Of a stretch of DNA of 64,000 nt, positions 18,278 through 26,492 are shown one piece after another; the stretch's first letter is position 1, and each line of letters opens with the position of its first letter. Where the stretch lies: contig NZ_CP007055.1 of the NCBI RefSeq assembly GCF_000517625.1, positions 1,488,001-1,552,000 of the forward strand, given 5' to 3'. Origin of the DNA: Halostagnicola larsenii XH-48. GTDB taxonomy: Archaea; Halobacteriota; Halobacteria; Halobacteriales; Natrialbaceae. The position numbers and the translations under genes were made by a program. The notes below the pieces were generated by a model. The model had not been told where the DNA came from, searched no databases, and saw only the letters and a list, made by a program, of their open reading frames with translations.

Positions 18278-19195
18278 ATGAAGGACCACAGATTAGATCG
18301 AATGTATTCGAAGACACGACTCGCTCTCGTCAAGAAGCAATTTTCCACATACATCACGAAGTATCGGTACTGGCTCTTCCCAGTAGTGCTGTTTGGACTT
18401 GCCGTCGCATCGTCAACAGAACTCGCGTTTAGTTATGTTGAGGCCAAGCAAAATCTGGGCTCACGGTATCCAATCGTTGCGTTTCAATGGTTTCTATCGA
18501 TTATCGGCGGCTTCACTGCTATCTTTGCCGGATACGCATCAGTTACGGCTGACCGAAATACTGGCCGCCTCCCGCTGATACTGAAACTTCCGTACTCTCG
18601 GAATGAATACCTCCTTCAGAAATTTCTCGGCCATGCAAGTGCACTCTCGGCACTTCTACTCCTTGTATTGAGTTGCGGATTTCTCGTCTGCTCGTTCGTT
18701 CTAGGACCACCGCCGATACTCGCGGCACTTGCGTTTATTGCTGTTTCAGTCCTCTATATCCTCGTCTGGCTCTCGCTTGCAATGACCGTCTCGATGCTCG
18801 TTAAAACCGGTCGCCGAGCAGTCGCCGTTCTTATTCCAGTCTTCATCGGAACCGGAATGCTCTGGCGCATGACGTTCACCTCAATTTTGACCCCTATTTT
18901 CGGAGAGATCCCACAAACAATATCTCTTTTAATCACTCGTCTCGTGCCATTCCGAGCGTATCTCGTTGCAACGAACTGGCTGACGGGGCTTCCGAACTCG
19001 CATAGCTACGGTACGTCGGTTGGTCAGGATCTTAACGCCGAGTTTGTCTCATACTCAACCATCGTCCCTCTCGAGTTAAGTAACGGAGTCCCATGGTATC
19101 TGAATGAGTGGCTAACGATACCAATTCTTCTCTTTTGGCTTGTCGTTCCACCCCTCGTCGCGACACGACGATTCAACGCTGTCGATCTCGTTTGA
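18278..19195 (+). CDS. ABC-2 type transporter permease
   Basis: 305-residue membrane protein with about six hydrophobic segments: ~25-45, ~70-90 (GGFTAIFAGYASV), ~115-140, ~145-170, ~180-200 and the last near 285. The DRNTGRLPLILKLPYSRNEYLL segment after the second span is typical of ABC-2 / NosY-like permeases that follow a Bcr/Nat type ATPase. Base composition is clearly less GC-rich and codon third positions are more mixed than in the surroundings. Its ATPase partner is the convergent gene at 19218-20120, 22 bases beyond its stop. Substrate unknown. Confidence 0.85.
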   Translation: MKDHRLDRMYSKTRLALVKKQFSTYITKYRYWLFPVVLFGLAVASSTELAFSYVEAKQNLGSRYPIVAFQWFLSIIGGFTAIFAGYASVTADRNTGRLPLILKLPYSRNEYLLQKFLGHASALSALLLLVLSCGFLVCSFVLGPPPILAALAFIAVSVLYILVWLSLAMTVSMLVKTGRRAVAVLIPVFIGTGMLWRMTFTSILTPIFGEIPQTISLLITRLVPFRAYLVATNWLTGLPNSHSYGTSVGQDLNAEFVSYSTIVPLELSNGVPWYLNEWLTIPILLFWLVVPPLVATRRFNAVDLV

Positions 19196-19217
19196 GTCGT
19201 TTCGTTTTCTCGCTCTG

Positions 19218-20120
19218 CTATTTCGCGGCAGTATATTCTGCGAAGATGTCCTGAAGCGACGCAGACTCGACATCGAAATCCTGTGGGTCGGCACCGAGTT
19301 CCTCCAATGTTGTAAGCACATCTACTTTCGCCCCGTCCACACATTCGACTAAGATTGTCTCGTCTGCCGTTCGAACGGCGGACACCGACTCGAGTGCTGA
19401 AAGTGCCGTTAGGTCGTCCGGAACACGTTCGACTGAGACGCGCATCGTCATCTCTGTCTGGAGTTCAGAGCGGAGCGAATCAATCGCATCGACTGCGACG
19501 AGTTCGCCGTCCCGAAGGATACCAACACGGTCGCAGACTGCTTCAACCTGCGCGAGAAGGTGACTCGAGAAGAAAACGGTCGTTCCACGATCAGCGCGCT
19601 CGCGGACGACCTCTTGCATCAGTTTAACGCCATTCGGATCGAGACCGGTAGAGGGTTCGTCGAGGATCATCAGATCCGGGTCTCCCGCTAGCGCCATTGC
19701 AAGGAGCAGGCGCTGGGTCATTCCGCGGGAGTACGTAGTCGCGACGCGGTCCGCGTCGTCCCCGAGCCCGACCCGCTCGAGGAGGGCGGTTGGATCGTCG
19801 TCGACGCCGCGAGAAGCGATTTCGAACTCGACATGGTCGCGGCCGGTCCAGTTAGGCATCATCGTACACCCGTCGGGAATAACGCCGCACCGCCGACGGA
19901 TCGCTGGCCCATCTTCACGCGGATTGAGACCGAAGATGGACGCCGTTCCTGATGTCGGACGGATTAAATCCAGCAATATATTGATTGTCGTCGATTTGCC
20001 GGCCCCGTTAGGCCCAAGAAAACCGAACACCTCGCCCGATTCAACACGGAGGTCCAGCGATTCGAGGGCGGTGGTGTTACCGTATTTTTTCGACAGGTTC
20101 TCGGTTTCAAGTACACACAT
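19218..20120 (-). CDS. ABC transporter ATP-binding protein (ABC-2 type exporter)
   Basis: 300-residue ATPase. Walker A GPNGAGKST (~36-44), signature YSRGMTQR, Walker B LMILDEP and H-loop FFSSHLL are all present, followed by a C-terminal ~90-residue domain common in CcmA/NatA-type ATPases (ELQTEMTMRVSVERVPDD). It reads toward the permease gene, so the two subunits are convergent and must be expressed from separate promoters. AT-rich DNA with AAAATTAATAATT lies 24-37 bases before the ATG. Confidence 0.9.
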   Translation of the reverse strand: MCVLETENLSKKYGNTTALESLDLRVESGEVFGFLGPNGAGKSTTINILLDLIRPTSGTASIFGLNPREDGPAIRRRCGVIPDGCTMMPNWTGRDHVEFEIASRGVDDDPTALLERVGLGDDADRVATTYSRGMTQRLLLAMALAGDPDLMILDEPSTGLDPNGVKLMQEVVRERADRGTTVFFSSHLLAQVEAVCDRVGILRDGELVAVDAIDSLRSELQTEMTMRVSVERVPDDLTALSALESVSAVRTADETILVECVDGAKVDVLTTLEELGADPQDFDVESASLQDIFAEYTAAK

Positions 20121-20438
20121 GCTTCATCAATAAGTCATATACCAATTATTAATTTTGGAACTACATTACCACCACTTCTTTTTATAAAAGTGTCTGCTGA
20201 ATAACCATGGAGTTACTCGTGCCGTCACAACTGTGGACAGGCTCGAGTATTCTCTGTGAGGCCTCTCGAGAGGTATAAGTAGGAAGAAACGTAGTATCAA
20301 CCCCTCGGATCTCGCAACGGGTTACTGGTACGAATACACCGGGAGAACGAACTGGTCTCCTCGAGGTCTTCCCGCACCCACCGAACCACCGTTCGTCCCA
20401 GCACAACGGCTAAGTGTGCACCCGTGGACTGGTATCGT
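20121..20438. other. Intergenic region with several promoter-like sites
   Basis: No gene. The left part (20121-20200) is AT-rich. It holds the likely ATPase promoter and a symmetrical TTTTATAAAA at 20180-20189 framed by CACTT (20173) and AAGTG (20188-20192). The right part has the palindrome plus TATA at 20262-20280. A GGCTAAGTG string at 20408-20416 is at the right distance for a leaderless start at 20439. Confidence 0.55.
20262..20280 (+). promoter_or_regulatory. 12-bp palindrome abutting a TATA-like box
   Basis: CCTCTCGAGAGG (20262-20273) is a perfect palindrome followed directly by TATAAGT. A transcript from here would start near 20305, about 130 bases before the next ORF. Confidence 0.45.
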
Positions 20439-20735
20439 ATGGGCAAGAAATTTACCCTCATCGAGTTGCATCTGGACGGCGACGCGCAACTGGGACCGAA
20501 AACGATCAACGACGCGCTCCCCTTCGGCAAGGGCGTCGAGTCCGAAGACGCAGCGTCCGAGGACGATGACGAGGCGGCGGCCGACGACGACTCGAGCGGG
20601 AAGGGCGCTATCGGCGTCCTCGTCGGACTCGCTCTTCTCGTCGGCATCGGCGTCGCGCTGAAGAAGTTCCGCGGCGACGATGCGGAGGAGGAGACGTACG
20701 AACAACGCGACGAACCGGACGTCATCGTCAACTAG
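20439..20735 (+). CDS. Small conserved-type membrane protein
   Basis: 98 residues, function unknown. A basic-hydrophobic start (MGKKFTLIELHLDG) is followed by an Asp/Glu/Ser-rich linker (~33-50), one membrane span (GAIGVLVGLALLVGIGVAL, ~53-71) and an acidic tail. The ATG at 20439 is chosen over 20424 because a GGCTAAGTG promoter-like box lies 23-31 bases before it and MGKKFTLIELH looks like a natural start. It precedes the zincin gene by 75 bases in the same direction. Confidence 0.75.
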   Translation: MGKKFTLIELHLDGDAQLGPKTINDALPFGKGVESEDAASEDDDEAAADDDSSGKGAIGVLVGLALLVGIGVALKKFRGDDAEEETYEQRDEPDVIVN

Positions 20736-20810
20736 TCCGTCTGCGTCGCCGAGTATACGCAGACAGCGACCGAGCCGAACGCTTTTGCGTCCGCTTGTCC
20801 TACTCACGCT

Positions 20811-21767
20811 ATGAACCTCTATCGCAGCGCTCGAGCGGTTGCGGGCGCATCGGGGGACGACGCGGTCGACTGGCGCTCTGCCGCCGAGGCCGCAAAGGCT
20901 GCGACCGACGCCGGGTCGCTCGATCTCGCTCCGGGTGAGCGCGAGGCCTACGCTCGAGACGTTCGCGAAGCCAGGGCGGGAATTCGGGACGTTTCGGGGG
21001 CCGCGTTCGACGTTCCCGACACCATCGAGATCCAGAACCGCCACCACTGGATCGACGCCAACGTGGCGACCTTCGAGCGGGTGATGGCCCCCGTCGAAAA
21101 CCACACGGAGGTGTTCCCGGGCGTGGCCCGAACGATCAACACGGGAACGATGACGGTCCTGCTATCCTTTCTCGGGCGAAACGTCCTCGGGCAGTACGAC
21201 CCGCTGTTGCTCGCCGACAGGCCCGCGGACGATCACGCGCTCTACTTCGTCAGACCCAACATTCTCAACGCGGCCGCGGCCCTCGAGGTCGACCCGAACC
21301 GGTTCCGGCGCTGGATCGCGTTCCACGAGGTGACCCACGCCGCCGAGTTCGGGGCCGCACCCTGGCTCTCCGACCACCTCGAGAGCCGGATGGAACAGGG
21401 GATCGATGCGCTCGCCGACGGAAACTTCGACAGGGCGACGTTCCGCGAGTTAGACGCCGCGATGACCGTCGTCGAGGGCTACGCCGAGTTGCTGATGGAT
21501 CACGCGTTCGACGACGAGTACGAGGACCTGCGCCGAAAGCTCGACGCGCGGCGGCAGGGTCGCGGTCCGCTTCAGCAGCTGTTCCGTCGACTGCTCGGAC
21601 TGGGTCTCAAACAGCGCCAGTACGAACGCGGGAAGAACTTCTTCGAACACGTCGTCCGGATACGGGACCTCGAGACGGCGAGCCGGGTGTGGGAACAGCC
21701 CGAAACCCTGCCGAGCCACGACGAACTCGATTCGCCGGAAACGTGGGTTCGTCGTATCGAACGGTAG
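20811..21767 (+). CDS. Zinc-dependent metalloprotease-like protein (DUF2342 / zincin_2)
   Basis: 318-residue protein of the family sometimes labelled 'coenzyme F420 biosynthesis associated'; its real function is unknown. A zinc-binding HEVTHAAEF motif lies near residues 166-174, and a downstream Glu in TVVEGYAELLMDH could be the third ligand. Other family features are NTGTMTVLLSFLGRNVLGQYDPLL and a C-terminal RQYERGKNFFEHV. No signal peptide, so cytoplasmic. The actinobacterial relatives are also of unknown substrate. Confidence 0.85.
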   Translation: MNLYRSARAVAGASGDDAVDWRSAAEAAKAATDAGSLDLAPGEREAYARDVREARAGIRDVSGAAFDVPDTIEIQNRHHWIDANVATFERVMAPVENHTEVFPGVARTINTGTMTVLLSFLGRNVLGQYDPLLLADRPADDHALYFVRPNILNAAAALEVDPNRFRRWIAFHEVTHAAEFGAAPWLSDHLESRMEQGIDALADGNFDRATFRELDAAMTVVEGYAELLMDHAFDDEYEDLRRKLDARRQGRGPLQQLFRRLLGLGLKQRQYERGKNFFEHVVRIRDLETASRVWEQPETLPSHDELDSPETWVRRIER

Positions 21768-21842
21768 GCGGCGGTTTGCTGTGTCTCCGCTTTTTCCCGT
21801 GCAGGAACGGACCTAAAAGGACCGCCCTCGAACGGAACCAGC

Positions 21843-22931
21843 ATGGACACGGGCGAGTTGAATGCCGTTCTCGAAGACGCCGGACTGTCCCCGTATCAGG
21901 CCGACGCGTACGTCACCCTCCTCGAGCTGGGATCGGCGTCGGCGAGCGAACTCGCGTCGGCCAGCGGCGTCCCCCAGCCGCGGATTTACGACGTTCTCCG
22001 CGCGCTCGAAGACGAGGGATACGCGGTCGTCTACGAACGAGACCAGCTCTACGCGCAGGCGAACGATCCGTCCGAGGCGCTCTCGGGGCTGCGAACGGCG
22101 ATCGATCGCTACGAGACCGCGATTTCGGAAATCGAGCGACGATACCGGGAGCCGGCCGCCGAGGATGGCGCGGTCTCGCTCGTCAAGCGACTGCGAACCG
22201 TCTTCGAACACGCCCGCGAGAACCTCGAGGCGGCGACCGAGCACGTGCAACTCGCCGTTACTTCGGATCGGTTCGCCGATCTTCGGCCGCTGCTTCGAGA
22301 CGCACGCGACCGCGGCGTCTACGTGCAGGTTTCGCTGTACGTCCCGCCCGACGAATCGGTTCCGTTCGATCGCTCGACGTTCGAGGGCGTCTGTACGGAA
22401 GTGCGCCGACGCGACCTCCCCGGGCCGTTTCTCCTCCTGACAGACCGCCAGCGCGCGTGTTACGCGCCTCAGAACCGCCTGTCCGACGAGTACGGCGTGA
22501 TCGTCGACGACTACACCACGGCCTACGTCTTTCACTGGTATTTCCTGACTCGACTGTGGGAAGTCTACGAGACGGTCTACAACGGCCGCTCCGACGAACC
22601 GCCGTTTTCCTTCGTCGAAATCACGGACTGCATCCGCGGCCTCGAGCCGCGACTCGCCGAGGGGGCGCGGATAACGGGCCGGGTGATCGGGGAGTTCGTC
22701 GGAACCGGTCGGCCCTGCGAACTCGAGGGCGAGTTTATCGGTGTCGAGTACACCGGCTCGCGTTCAGACGACGAACCGGCTTCGCTGCTCGAACTCGCGG
22801 CGGAGGCGACGATCCGCTTCGAAACGGACGATGGGGTGTACACCGTCGGCGGGTGCGGCGCGGATACCGAAGACGTCGCCGGGAAGCGGTTTATCGTCGG
22901 ACGGATCGATGAGCGGCGGGCCGACGAGTGA
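21843..22931 (+). CDS. TrmB-family transcription regulator
   Basis: 362 residues. The N-terminal winged helix (LSPYQADAYVTLLELGSASASELASASGVPQPRIYDVLRAL shortened here to its pattern) is followed by a short coiled coil (~75-100). A C-terminal TrmB effector domain, expected to bind a sugar, carries PPFSFVEITDCIRGLEP. TrmB proteins control sugar uptake and central carbon genes in archaea. The gene ends 21 bases from the convergent MFS transporter gene, whose promoter holds a perfect palindrome, so it is a candidate regulator of that gene. This is inference only. Confidence 0.9.
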   Translation: MDTGELNAVLEDAGLSPYQADAYVTLLELGSASASELASASGVPQPRIYDVLRALEDEGYAVVYERDQLYAQANDPSEALSGLRTAIDRYETAISEIERRYREPAAEDGAVSLVKRLRTVFEHARENLEAATEHVQLAVTSDRFADLRPLLRDARDRGVYVQVSLYVPPDESVPFDRSTFEGVCTEVRRRDLPGPFLLLTDRQRACYAPQNRLSDEYGVIVDDYTTAYVFHWYFLTRLWEVYETVYNGRSDEPPFSFVEITDCIRGLEPRLAEGARITGRVIGEFVGTGRPCELEGEFIGVEYTGSRSDDEPASLLELAAEATIRFETDDGVYTVGGCGADTEDVAGKRFIVGRIDERRADE

Positions 22932-22952
22932 GTCAGACGCCCGTGCGACCGG

Positions 22953-24182
22953 TCAATCCGAGGTCGTTACCTCGCCGTCGGCGGCGGTTCGAGGGCCGTG
23001 CGGGAGAATCGCCGTGAAGAGCACGATCGCGGCGACCAGTACCAGCGCCGGGACGAACGCGAGCCGGAGCGTCGCGGTTTCGGCGACCATTCCAATCGCG
23101 ACCGGGCCGATGACGAACCCGCCGTATCCCGCCGAGGAGACGGCCGCGATTGCCGGTTCAGTCGGAGCCTGCGGGTCGTGGGTGCCGGCCATACTCAAGA
23201 TGACCGGCATGACGCCGGCGAGGCCCAAGCCCAGCAGTCCGAACCCGAACAGCGAGAACAGCGTCTCGCCCACGAGCGTTATCGCGAGACCCGCCGCGGA
23301 GACGACCGCTGCGATGCGGATGAACCGGTGGGAACCGAACGTTTCGACCGCGCGATCGGAGAGAAACCGTCCGACCATCATCATCGAGGAAAACGCCGCG
23401 AACCCGAGGGCGGCGACGCTCGCCTCCGCCCCGGTTGCGCTCTCGAGGAAGACGGCGCTCCAGTCGTTCGCGACGCCCTCGACGAACAGCGCGCAGAAAC
23501 CGATGGCACAGAAGCCGACGAGCGTTCTCGAGGGAAGCGCGAACGTCGGACCCGTCCCCGCGCTCTCGGATTTCGGAAGGAGCCAGCCGCTGATCGCGAG
23601 GCCGGAGAGGAGCAGTCCGCCGCCGACGAGCGAAAAGTGCGCCCGAACGGGGAGTCCGATGCCGGCGGCGACCGCCCCCAGACCGGCTCCGATCAGTCCG
23701 CCGGCGCTGAACATGGCGTGGAAGCTTCCCATGATCTGTCCCGGATACCCCCGCTCGATCCGCACCCCCTGTGCGTTCGCGGCGACGTCGACGAGCCCTT
23801 TCCCGAAGCCGAAGACGACCAGCAGGCCGACGAGCGTCCAGAGCCCGTTCGCGAACGCGGCCAGCGGGAGCGCGAGACAGTAGACGATCAGGCCGGCGCG
23901 GATGACGGTCCGCCCGCCGCGGGCGGAGACGAGCACGCCGCTCGTTGCGAGGCCGCCGATGCTTCCGAGCGCCAGACCGAGCAGTGCGAGCGCGATGTCG
24001 CCCTCGGAAAGCCCGAGCGAAGCGCTCACCGCCGGAATGCGGACGGCCCACGTCGCGAACAGTACCCCGACGATGCCGAACGCGAGCGAGTCGGCGACTC
24101 GAGCACGGGATGGCCTCGCGCTTGCCGCGTCGGGAGACCACCGATTCGACAGGCCGGCTACCAGGCGGGTTCGAAGTCCCAT
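22953..24182 (-). CDS. MFS transporter
   Basis: 409-residue major facilitator with about twelve membrane spans. A short basic N-terminus precedes span 1 (LAFGIVGVLFATWAVRIPAV). The loop after span 2 contains SARGGRTVI, the form of the MFS motif A region. YPGQIMGSFHAMFSAGGLIGAGLGA matches the YbjJ/FucP-like branch. A GTG at 24185 directly precedes the ATG at 24182; the ATG is preferred. The promoter contains the palindrome at 24206-24222. Substrate not predictable. Confidence 0.88.
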   Translation of the reverse strand: MGLRTRLVAGLSNRWSPDAASARPSRARVADSLAFGIVGVLFATWAVRIPAVSASLGLSEGDIALALLGLALGSIGGLATSGVLVSARGGRTVIRAGLIVYCLALPLAAFANGLWTLVGLLVVFGFGKGLVDVAANAQGVRIERGYPGQIMGSFHAMFSAGGLIGAGLGAVAAGIGLPVRAHFSLVGGGLLLSGLAISGWLLPKSESAGTGPTFALPSRTLVGFCAIGFCALFVEGVANDWSAVFLESATGAEASVAALGFAAFSSMMMVGRFLSDRAVETFGSHRFIRIAAVVSAAGLAITLVGETLFSLFGFGLLGLGLAGVMPVILSMAGTHDPQAPTEPAIAAVSSAGYGGFVIGPVAIGMVAETATLRLAFVPALVLVAAIVLFTAILPHGPRTAADGEVTTSD

Positions 24183-24205
24183 CACCCACGGGTCCGCCTC
24201 AGCGA

Positions 24206-24222
24206 CTGATAAGACTTATCAG
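24206..24222 (-). promoter_or_regulatory. Operator-like palindrome in the MFS promoter
   Basis: CTGATAAG-A-CTTATCAG, a perfect 8-bp inverted repeat with one central base, 24-40 bases before the MFS ATG. It covers the place where the TATA box should be (CTTATC on the minus strand), so a protein bound there would block transcription. Confidence 0.65.
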
Positions 24223-24363
24223 ATTTTGAACAATTGCTGTTGTACTATCCGCGCGGACACCGAGGCAGCCTGCTACCCCATCGTGATTATCTGCGATTGG
24301 AGACAGTCTGTCGAACCGACACCGAGCAGTTCAGCTATATCGATCGGATACCACTAGACAGTA

Positions 24364-24699
24364 ATGGTTTCCCTCAACACCGTTTTCGAACTGCTCAGCG
24401 ATGAACGCCGGCGGCACGTACTCTACTATCTGAGAGATCACGGCGGCGAGGTTTCGGTAGAGGAGTTGATCGACACCGTCGCGGAGTGGGAAACGAATAC
24501 CCCGCCGCCTGCGATTCCCGACGAGTTCCTCGCCGAACTCGAACTCGAGTTACAGCACGTCCACCTCCCGAAAGCGAGTACCGTCGAGTTTATCGAGTAC
24601 GTTCCGGAGGACGGCGTCGTGAGAATTCGGGGAGCGCCCTCGGAGTTCACGACCGTCGTGACCGTCGCCCGGCTCATCGAACGACCGACCGAGGAGTGA
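24364..24699 (+). CDS. Winged-helix protein of the haloarchaeal DUF7344 type
   Basis: 111 residues. The N-terminus NTVFELLSDERRRHVLYYLRDHGGEVSVEELIDTVAEWE is the ArsR-like winged-helix pattern found in many small haloarchaeal regulators. The rest is short and acidic. A CTATATCG box lies about 25-30 bases before the ATG. It is divergent from the MFS gene, sharing its upstream region, so it is an alternative candidate for the palindrome-binding protein. Confidence 0.75.
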   Translation: MVSLNTVFELLSDERRRHVLYYLRDHGGEVSVEELIDTVAEWETNTPPPAIPDEFLAELELELQHVHLPKASTVEFIEYVPEDGVVRIRGAPSEFTTVVTVARLIERPTEE

Positions 24700-24845
24700 C
24701 CACCTTCGCGCACCCTCGCTTGCCATCACAGTCCGACGCAATCGCTGGTGACGACCGCGTACCGCGGCCCAGGCGAGCAGGCGCGACGACCGCGTTCTAC
24801 AGCCCAGCGCGAGCGGTCGTGCCGACGAAAAACCGCCGCGACGCG

Positions 24846-25046
24846 TCACCCAACGATCCAGCGGAGATACCAGAGCAAACAGCCGCCCACTACCAGACCG
24901 GCCAGCATCGCAACGCCAACGACGAGTACGGATCCGTCGCCAAAAAGCGCCATCAATCCGCTCGAGAGCCCGACGATGACGACGAAGCCGGTCTGCAGCC
25001 GAGTCTCCGCAGGGCCGTCGCTCCCGGTCGTATTCCGACGGCTCAC
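24846..25046 (-). CDS. Small two-span membrane protein
   Basis: 66 residues from a GTG at 25046. Polar start (VSRRNTTGSDG), then two hydrophobic segments (FVVIVGLSSGLMALF and VLVVGVAMLAGLVVGGCLLWYL). The GTG overlaps the stop of the NTF2-like gene as GTGA, which decides this start and links the two genes translationally. A longer in-frame ATG at 25088 would overlap that gene by 46 bases. Function unknown. Confidence 0.65.
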   Translation of the reverse strand: MSRRNTTGSDGPAETRLQTGFVVIVGLSSGLMALFGDGSVLVVGVAMLAGLVVGGCLLWYLRWIVG

Positions 25047-25426
25047 AGCTGCTGCGGTGCGCTGACGTGCATCGTTCGGAACCTCCATTCGTCCTCGGCT
25101 CCCTCCCGGCGCTCTAGCGTCCCGCTCCAGCGCGTCTCGAAGTGCCACCGTTCCCCGCTCCGCGTATCGGTCCACGCGAGCGTCACCTCGTCCGCGAAGG
25201 TGGCGTACGCGCCGTGGTCGTCGACGAGAAGATTGTGACTCTCGACGGTCCACTCGCTCGTCGTCTCGGTCTGTTCGGAAAGCGCGTCGGCGACCTCGTC
25301 GTAACCGAACAGCGACTCGCTCACGCCGAATTTGGTCGTCGAGTCAGCCTCGAGAAAGTACAACTCCAACTGGCCGCCTCGACGCAACGTTTCGTAGTAC
25401 GCGCGAATCGTGTCCTCGACGGTCAT
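25043..25426 (-). CDS. NTF2-like / SnoaL-fold protein
   Basis: 127-residue small cone-shaped alpha+beta protein. It starts MTVEDTIRAYYETLRRG and contains TTKFGVSESLFGYDEVADAL and a beta-rich second half (HGAYATFADEVTLAWTD, WHFETRWSGTLE), the DUF3225/SnoaL_3 pattern. Such proteins bind small molecules or act as isomerases or subunits; no active site residues can be assigned. The ATG at 25426 is preferred to 25486. It is followed by the membrane protein gene through a GTGA overlap. Confidence 0.75.
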   Translation of the reverse strand: MTVEDTIRAYYETLRRGGQLELYFLEADSTTKFGVSESLFGYDEVADALSEQTETTSEWTVESHNLLVDDHGAYATFADEVTLAWTDTRSGERWHFETRWSGTLERREGAEDEWRFRTMHVSAPQQL

Positions 25427-25520
25427 ACGTGGTGACTCGAGGCCGGCGTACAAAGCCTCACCGGCAACTGGGGGCCCTCCCGGCAACCAGCGTGCACAAG
25501 TCCCACGAGGAGTCCTCGTC

Positions 25521-26072
25521 TCACATGAACCCGCGGTCGACCTCGTCCGCTTCGATGAGGTCGTCGAGTTCCTCGCTCAGTAGCTTCTCGGCCTCGTCGA
25601 AGCGGTCGGCAAGGCTATCGAGTTCGTCGGGCCGGTCGTACTGGTCGTACTCCATCGGGCCGAAGGCCGGACTCTCGAGGGCGTCCATCATGTCGTCGAA
25701 GAAGTCTTCCGGCGTCGTCGGCGCGTCCGCGTGGGTTTCGACGACCGTTTGCAGCCGCTTTGCGACCGACTCGGCGTGGTCTTCGTCCTCGGGCGGAGAC
25801 TGGACGGCGAACCGACCGCCGCTCTCGCGTTCGGGGAGAAACGAGCCGATTTCGTCGTCGAGATTCCGGGCGACTCGCGCCCCGACTCCGTGGACTTCGA
25901 AGGGATTCTTGGCGTAGGTCTTCAGAAAGAAGACGCCCGCGCGGGGATGGGCGAGATACATATCTTCGCCGACCCCGCCGGCGCGGTCACCGGCGACCGC
26001 CCGCCAGTCCTCCGGGTCGGCGTCGTGGTCGGTGACGTCCTCGAGTACGTCTTTGAACTCTCGGATCCGCAT
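25521..26072 (-). CDS. Haloarchaeal protein of unknown function
   Basis: 183 residues, very acidic, mostly helical. It contains DMYLAHPRAGVFFLKTYAKNPFEVHGVGARVARNLDDEI, which looks like a compact globular domain, and a C-terminal predicted coiled region (RPDELDSLADRFDEAEKLLSEELDDLIEADEVD). No membrane span and no catalytic motif that I recognise. The ATG at 26072 (MRIREFKDVLEDV) is a natural start; a frame to 26168 is less likely. It stands alone. Confidence 0.75.
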   Translation of the reverse strand: MRIREFKDVLEDVTDHDADPEDWRAVAGDRAGGVGEDMYLAHPRAGVFFLKTYAKNPFEVHGVGARVARNLDDEIGSFLPERESGGRFAVQSPPEDEDHAESVAKRLQTVVETHADAPTTPEDFFDDMMDALESPAFGPMEYDQYDRPDELDSLADRFDEAEKLLSEELDDLIEADEVDRGFM

Positions 26073-26198
26073 AATAGGAGATTGGAAAGCGGAAAGAAAG
26101 AACGTATCGATCCGGCAAACGAGGGCCCGAATATCGGCGGCCGGACCAAAAAGAATACGACGGGCCATCCCTCAGCACTGGTAACCGTCGTTTAAATC

Positions 26199-26444
26199 AT
26201 GCTCTGGGTTGAAACAATCAGGTACGCGGAACTGTTTCGTACGTCACCGATCGAATGCTCGCTCACCTCCGTCGTCCCGCTGGCACTCGCACTGGGTCAA
26301 CTGGGAAATAGTTACGTCAACGGCGTCTCCCCGGTGATCGCCGCCGGATTCGCGCTCACGATGATCGTCTTCGCCGTCGTCGCGACTGGCCACCACGCCG
26401 CTTCCCATCGACTCCGACAGCTCGAGTCGACGGCGTCCCGGTGA
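26199..26444 (+). CDS. Possible small membrane protein
   Basis: 81 residues with two hydrophobic segments (SVVPLALALGQLG and ISPVIAAGFALTMIVFAVVATG pattern) and a His/Arg-rich tail. Codon third positions are mostly G or C in the second half, as in real neighbours, but less so at the start. A TTTAAATC string lies only five bases before the ATG, too close to serve it, so the true start may be internal or the ORF may be accidental. Confidence 0.45.
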   Translation: MLWVETIRYAELFRTSPIECSLTSVVPLALALGQLGNSYVNGVSPVIAAGFALTMIVFAVVATGHHAASHRLRQLESTASR

Positions 26445-26492
26445 GCGAGGGGCCTTCACCGCTTTTCAGTGTTTTACCGCGATCCAATTCGC

